Assembly: GCF_002849595.1 (NCBI RefSeq)
Contig: NZ_NRQR01000005.1
Coordinates: 117,411 to 181,410 of the forward strand
Source of the DNA: Luteimonas rhizosphaerae
GTDB taxonomy: Bacteria > Pseudomonadota > Gammaproteobacteria > Xanthomonadales > Xanthomonadaceae
Length of the DNA: 64,000 nt
Direction: 5' to 3'
Position 1 is the stretch's first letter. The number at the start of each line of letters is the position of its first letter. Made by a program: the position numbers and the translations under genes. The notes below the pieces were generated by a model. That model saw only the letters and a program-made list of their open reading frames with translations, ran no database searches and was not told the DNA's origin. Below, in pieces: positions 61,111 to 64,000 of this stretch.

Positions 61111-62202
61111 ATGGGCATCAAATGCGGCATCGTCGGCCTGCCGAACGTCGGCAAGTCGACCCTCTTCAACGCGCTGACCAAGGCGGGCATCGCCGCGGCC
61201 AACTTCCCGTTCTGCACCATCGAGCCGAACGTCGGCATCGTGCCGGTGCCGGATCTGCGCCTCAACGCGCTGGCCGCGATCGTCAAGCCGCAGAAGGTGC
61301 TGCCGACGGCGGTCGAGTTCGTCGACATCGCCGGCCTCGTCGCCGGCGCGGCCAGCGGTGAGGGCCTGGGCAACAAGTTCCTGTCGCACATCCGCGAGGT
61401 CGACGCGATCACCCACGTGGTGCGCTGCTTCGAGAATCCCGACGTCATCCACGTCAACAACAAGGTCGACCCGATCGCCGATATCGAGACGATCGACACC
61501 GAGCTTGCGCTGGCCGACCTGGATTCCGTCGAGCGCGCGCTGCAGCGCGCCGAGCGCTCGGCCAAGACCGGCGACAAGGACGCGAAAGTCCGTGCGGAGG
61601 TGCTGGGCCGGGTGCACAAGGGCCTGGCCGACGGCCAGCCGGTGCGGGCGCTGACGCTGTCCGACGACGACCAGGCCGCGATCCGCGATCTGTTCCTGCT
61701 GACCGCCAAGCCCGTGCTGTACATCGCCAACGTGCTCGAGGACGGCTTCGAGAACAATCCGCACCTCGACGCCGTGCGCGCGCGCGCAGTGGGCGAGGGC
61801 GCCGAGGTCGTGCCGGTGTCGGCGGCGATCGAGGAAGAACTCTCGCAGCTCGACGATGCCGACCGCGACGCGTTCCTCACCGATCTCGGCCTCGACGAGC
61901 CGGGCCTCAACCGCGTGATCCGCGCGGCCTACGGCCTGCTGGCGCTGCAGACCTACTTCACCGCCGGCGTCAAGGAAGTGCGCGCGTGGACGGTGAAGAT
62001 CGGCGCGACCGCGCCGCAGGCGGCCGCCGTCATCCACACCGATTTCGAGAAGGGGTTCATCCGCGCCGAAGTGGTCGGCTACGACGACTTCATCCGCTAC
62101 AACGGCGAGTCCGGCGCCAAGGAAGCGGGCAAGTGGCGCCTGGAAGGCAAGGAGTACATCGTCAAGGACGGCGACGTGATGCACTTCCGCTTCAACGTCT
62201 GA
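61111..62202 (+). CDS. ychF: redox-regulated GTPase/ATPase YchF (OLA1 family)
   Basis: A 363-residue Obg-related nucleotide hydrolase that associates with ribosomes. G1 is [18 protein letters not shown]; the switch region is [18 protein letters not shown], followed by [31 protein letters not shown]. An ATP-preferring NxxE-like G4 lies within [11 protein letters not shown]. The C-terminal TGS domain has [43 protein letters not shown]. Length and motifs are standard. Confidence 0.97.
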   Translation: MGIKCGIVGLPNVGKSTLFNALTKAGIAAANFPFCTIEPNVGIVPVPDLRLNALAAIVKPQKVLPTAVEFVDIAGLVAGAASGEGLGNKFLSHIREVDAITHVVRCFENPDVIHVNNKVDPIADIETIDTELALADLDSVERALQRAERSAKTGDKDAKVRAEVLGRVHKGLADGQPVRALTLSDDDQAAIRDLFLLTAKPVLYIANVLEDGFENNPHLDAVRARAVGEGAEVVPVSAAIEEELSQLDDADRDAFLTDLGLDEPGLNRVIRAAYGLLALQTYFTAGVKEVRAWTVKIGATAPQAAAVIHTDFEKGFIRAEVVGYDDFIRYNGESGAKEAGKWRLEGKEYIVKDGDVMHFRFNV

Positions 62203-62240
62203 TCGCCGCGCCGGCGCATGCCCGCCGGTCGCGCTGCCAC

Positions 62241-62265
62241 AGCCCCGCATCGCGCGGGGCTTTTT
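62241..62265 (+). terminator. intrinsic terminator after ychF
   Basis: AGCCCCGC 62241-62248 pairs with GCGGGGCT 62254-62261 (8 bp, 5-base loop), with a T-run at 62261-62265. It ends the prs-rplY-pth-ychF stretch. Confidence 0.88.
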
Positions 62266-62359
62266 CATGATGCGCTGGCTGAGCCGCGGCGGGACCGGCG
62301 CCGCCGCGCTACCCTGCCCGCCATGCCGCGCGCGCCGCCGGCGTCTCCGGAGTCTTGCG

Positions 62360-63391
62360 ATGCGTGTGTCCCGTCTGCGTCACCTGGTCTCCGCGCTGCT
62401 GCTGGCCGTCGCGCCGACGGCTCTGGCGCAGGCGCCGGTCGAGCCGCTGCTGGTCATCCACGGCGGCGCCGGCGTCGAGCGGGCCGGGATGACGCCGGAC
62501 CTCGAGGCCGCAGCAAGAGCCGGGCTGGAGCAGGCCCTGCGCGCGGGCCATGCGCGGCTGCGCGATGGCGGCTCGGCGGTCGATGCCGTGCTCGCCGCGG
62601 TGACCGTGCTCGAGGACGATCCCAGCTTCAACGCCGGTCGTGGCGCGGTGTTCACCCATGACGGCGTCAACGAGCTGGACGCGTCGCTGATGGACGGCGC
62701 CACCCGTCAGGCCGGTGCGGTCGCCGGGCTGCGCCGGATCCGCAATCCGCTGCAGCTCGCGCAGCGGGTGATGGAGACGTCCGGGCACGTGATGCTGGTA
62801 GGCGAGGGCGCGGAAGCCTTCGCGCAGGCCCAGGGCGTCGCGTTGGAGGATCCGGCCTGGTTCCGCACCGAGCGACGCTGGCAGCAACTGCAGCGTGCGC
62901 TGGAGGCGGAGACACGCGAGGCGGCCACCGGCGCGGCGGCGCCGGTCGATCCGCGCCGCTATTTCGGCACGGTCGGAGCCGTGGCTCGCGATACCCGGGG
63001 CCATCTCGCGGCCGGCACCTCGACAGGCGGCATGACCAACAAGCGCTACGGCCGGGTCGGCGATGCGCCGATCATCGGTGCGGGGACCTGGGCCGACGGC
63101 GGCTGCGCGGTGTCCGGTACCGGCTGGGGCGAGTTCTACATCCGCACCGCTGCGGCGCGCGAGATCTGCGCGCGCATGGAATACCGGGGCGAATCCGCCG
63201 CGCAGGCAGGCGAGGCGGTCATCAACCAGCAGATCCCGGCGCTCGGCGGCAACGGCGGCGCGATCGTGCTCGGCGCCGATGGCGGCATCGCACTGCCGTT
63301 CAACACCGGCGGCATGCATCGCGGCTGGATCGGCGCCGATGGCGTACCGCACGTGGCGATCTACGCGGACGATTCCCTGCAGATGCCGTGA
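62360..63391 (+). CDS. secreted isoaspartyl peptidase / Ntn-type L-asparaginase
   Basis: A 343-residue N-terminal-nucleophile hydrolase related to plant-type asparaginase/EcAIII, made as a precursor that cuts itself before a threonine. Signal peptide: HLVSALLLAVAPTALAQ. Then LLVIHGGAGVERAG, GGSAVDAVLAAVTVLEDDPSFNAGRGAVF, the autocleavage site YFGTVGAVARD (nucleophile Thr follows Gly), and substrate loop AAGTSTGGMTNKRYGRVGDAPIIGAGTWAD. It probably releases isoaspartyl dipeptides in the periplasm. ATG 62360 with GGAG upstream. Unrelated in fold to the single-domain asparaginase at 44380. Confidence 0.92.
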   Translation: MRVSRLRHLVSALLLAVAPTALAQAPVEPLLVIHGGAGVERAGMTPDLEAAARAGLEQALRAGHARLRDGGSAVDAVLAAVTVLEDDPSFNAGRGAVFTHDGVNELDASLMDGATRQAGAVAGLRRIRNPLQLAQRVMETSGHVMLVGEGAEAFAQAQGVALEDPAWFRTERRWQQLQRALEAETREAATGAAAPVDPRRYFGTVGAVARDTRGHLAAGTSTGGMTNKRYGRVGDAPIIGAGTWADGGCAVSGTGWGEFYIRTAAAREICARMEYRGESAAQAGEAVINQQIPALGGNGGAIVLGADGGIALPFNTGGMHRGWIGADGVPHVAIYADDSLQMP

Positions 63392-63463
63392 CCGCAGGCG
63401 TGCCATCCGTGCGAGAATGCGCCCCCCGTGATGCGGTCGCCGCACATTCGTTGCAATCGAGCG

Positions 63464-63492
63464 TTGACAGTCGTTCGAGGTGGCCTCAAAAT
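63464..63492 (+). promoter_or_regulatory. promoter of the tRNA-tuf operon
   Basis: Consensus -35 TTGACA (63464-63469), a 17-base spacer and -10 CAAAAT (63487-63492), followed by a GC-rich discriminator (CGCGGGC). This is the arrangement expected for a stringently controlled stable-RNA promoter. Transcription should begin near 63500, about 27 bases before tRNA-Tyr. Confidence 0.78.
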
Positions 63493-63526
63493 CGCGGGCT
63501 GTTTTCACCGGCAAGATGAAAGCGCC

Positions 63527-63612
63527 GGAGGGATACCCAAGCGGCCAACGGGGGCAGACTGTAAATCTGCTGGCTTACGCCTTCGGTGGTTCGAATCCAC
63601 CTCCCTCCACCA
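63527..63612 (+). tRNA. tRNA-Tyr (anticodon GUA)
   Basis: An 86-base class II tRNA with a long variable arm: acceptor GGAGGGA (63527-63533) pairs with TCCCTCC (63602-63608), A discriminator, CCA encoded. Anticodon loop CTGTAAA gives GTA; T-loop TTCGAAT. First gene of the tRNA-Tyr/Gly/Thr-tuf operon. Confidence 0.96.
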
Positions 63613-63685
63613 GTTCGCAGGTGGAAACGCGGTTCAGTCAGGCGGTAGAAGTGCGACAGTTGTATGCGGCAAGCAGGATCCCGGT

Positions 63686-63759
<74 letters not shown>

Positions 63760-63791
63760 TTGATGCGTCCCCTGCCAGTTTCCACATCGTT

Positions 63792-63867
63792 GCTCACGTA
63801 GCTCAGTCGGTAGAGCACCTCCTTGGTAAGGAGGAGGTCGAAGGTTCGATTCCTTTCGTGAGCACCA
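63792..63867 (+). tRNA. tRNA-Thr (anticodon GGU)
   Basis: A 76-base cloverleaf: acceptor GCTCACG (63792-63798) pairs with CGTGAGC (63857-63863), A discriminator, CCA encoded. Anticodon loop TTGGTAA gives GGT; T-loop TTCGATT. It lies 72 bases before tuf, as thrT does before tufB in enterobacteria. Confidence 0.96.
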
Positions 63868-63939
63868 CCTCCGCAGTACAGCCGTTCCGCGAACAGCACG
63901 CCTCACCACTTTCTCCATCCGATTCGAGACAAAGCAGCC

Positions 63940-64000
63940 ATGGCAAAGGGTAAGTTCGAGCGCACCAAGCCCCACGTGAACGTGGGCACGATTGGTCACG
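63940..64000 (+). CDS. tuf: elongation factor Tu, N-terminal fragment at window end
   Basis: The window ends 20 codons into the gene. The visible peptide [20 protein letters not shown] is the conserved EF-Tu N-terminus leading into the G1 loop. EF-Tu delivers aminoacyl-tRNA to the ribosome. Its place after tRNA-Tyr/Gly/Thr marks it as the tufB-type copy, cotranscribed with the tRNAs. Confidence 0.97.

Overview
This is a gene-dense, very GC-rich chromosomal window that reads as the core genome of a Lysobacteraceae (Xanthomonadaceae) gammaproteobacterium, Luteimonas- or Lysobacter-like. Three things point there: the LptD N-terminus and the LptD-SurA-PdxA order; the block hemA / TPR-lolB-ispE-tRNA-Gln-prs-rplY-pth-ychF; and a secreted protease closely matching Achromobacter/Lysobacter lysyl endopeptidase. 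I see no prophage, insertion sequence or CRISPR array. Most genes are packed with 1-4 base stop/start overlaps.

Layout. 1-4780 (-): lptD-surA-pdxA and the start of a CsaA-like tRNA-binding protein. 5063-7178 (-): a B12 cluster (solitary BtuM-type importer, PduO adenosyltransferase, HDAC-like amidohydrolase). 7270-9967 (+): two ubiquinone hydroxylases and a small membrane protein. 9971-15288 (-): DUF808 protein, RlmM, a deaminase, a Cys-rich lipoprotein and GlnS. 15587-19482 (+): 7TMR-GGDEF cyclase, EamA transporter, MsrA. 19531-23422 (-): rnk and the peroxide-defence set ahpC-ahpF-oxyR. An OxyR box abuts the ahpC promoter, and a structured, terminator-ended candidate small RNA lies on the opposite strand. 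23754-33659: lipoprotein esterase, prmC, pip, PhnA-domain protein, Nudix hydrolase, 5'-3' exonuclease, nitroreductase and two tandem DUF1631 proteins.

33700-38629: a proton-translocating transhydrogenase whose first subunit gene is separated from the other two by a divergent ECF sigma/anti-sigma/DUF3106 operon; an extra four-helix membrane protein is encoded between pntAB and pntB. 39161-44350: sufT, a frameshifted subtilase, a lysyl endopeptidase with PKD and PPC domains, and a lipoprotein consisting only of a subtilase propeptide-like (I9) domain. 44380-49831: single-domain asparaginase, DUF2069, a wrbA gene broken by a 40-base deletion, YihY, TlpA-like thioredoxin, AcyP, PPK2, an HTH protein and MoaB. 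50043-52412: LysR regulator divergent from a quinone-oxidoreductase/monooxygenase pair. 52657-62202: the translation, lipoprotein and isoprenoid block. 62360-64000: an Ntn asparaginase-like enzyme, then the tRNA-Tyr/Gly/Thr-tuf operon with a strong promoter.

Best leads for something new: the candidate RNA beside ahpC, the alternative hairpins between ahpC and ahpF, the stand-alone I9 lipoprotein next to two proteases, and the interrupted pnt locus. Coordinates and starts come from reading the sequence by eye. Family assignments come from recognised motifs, not from database searches.
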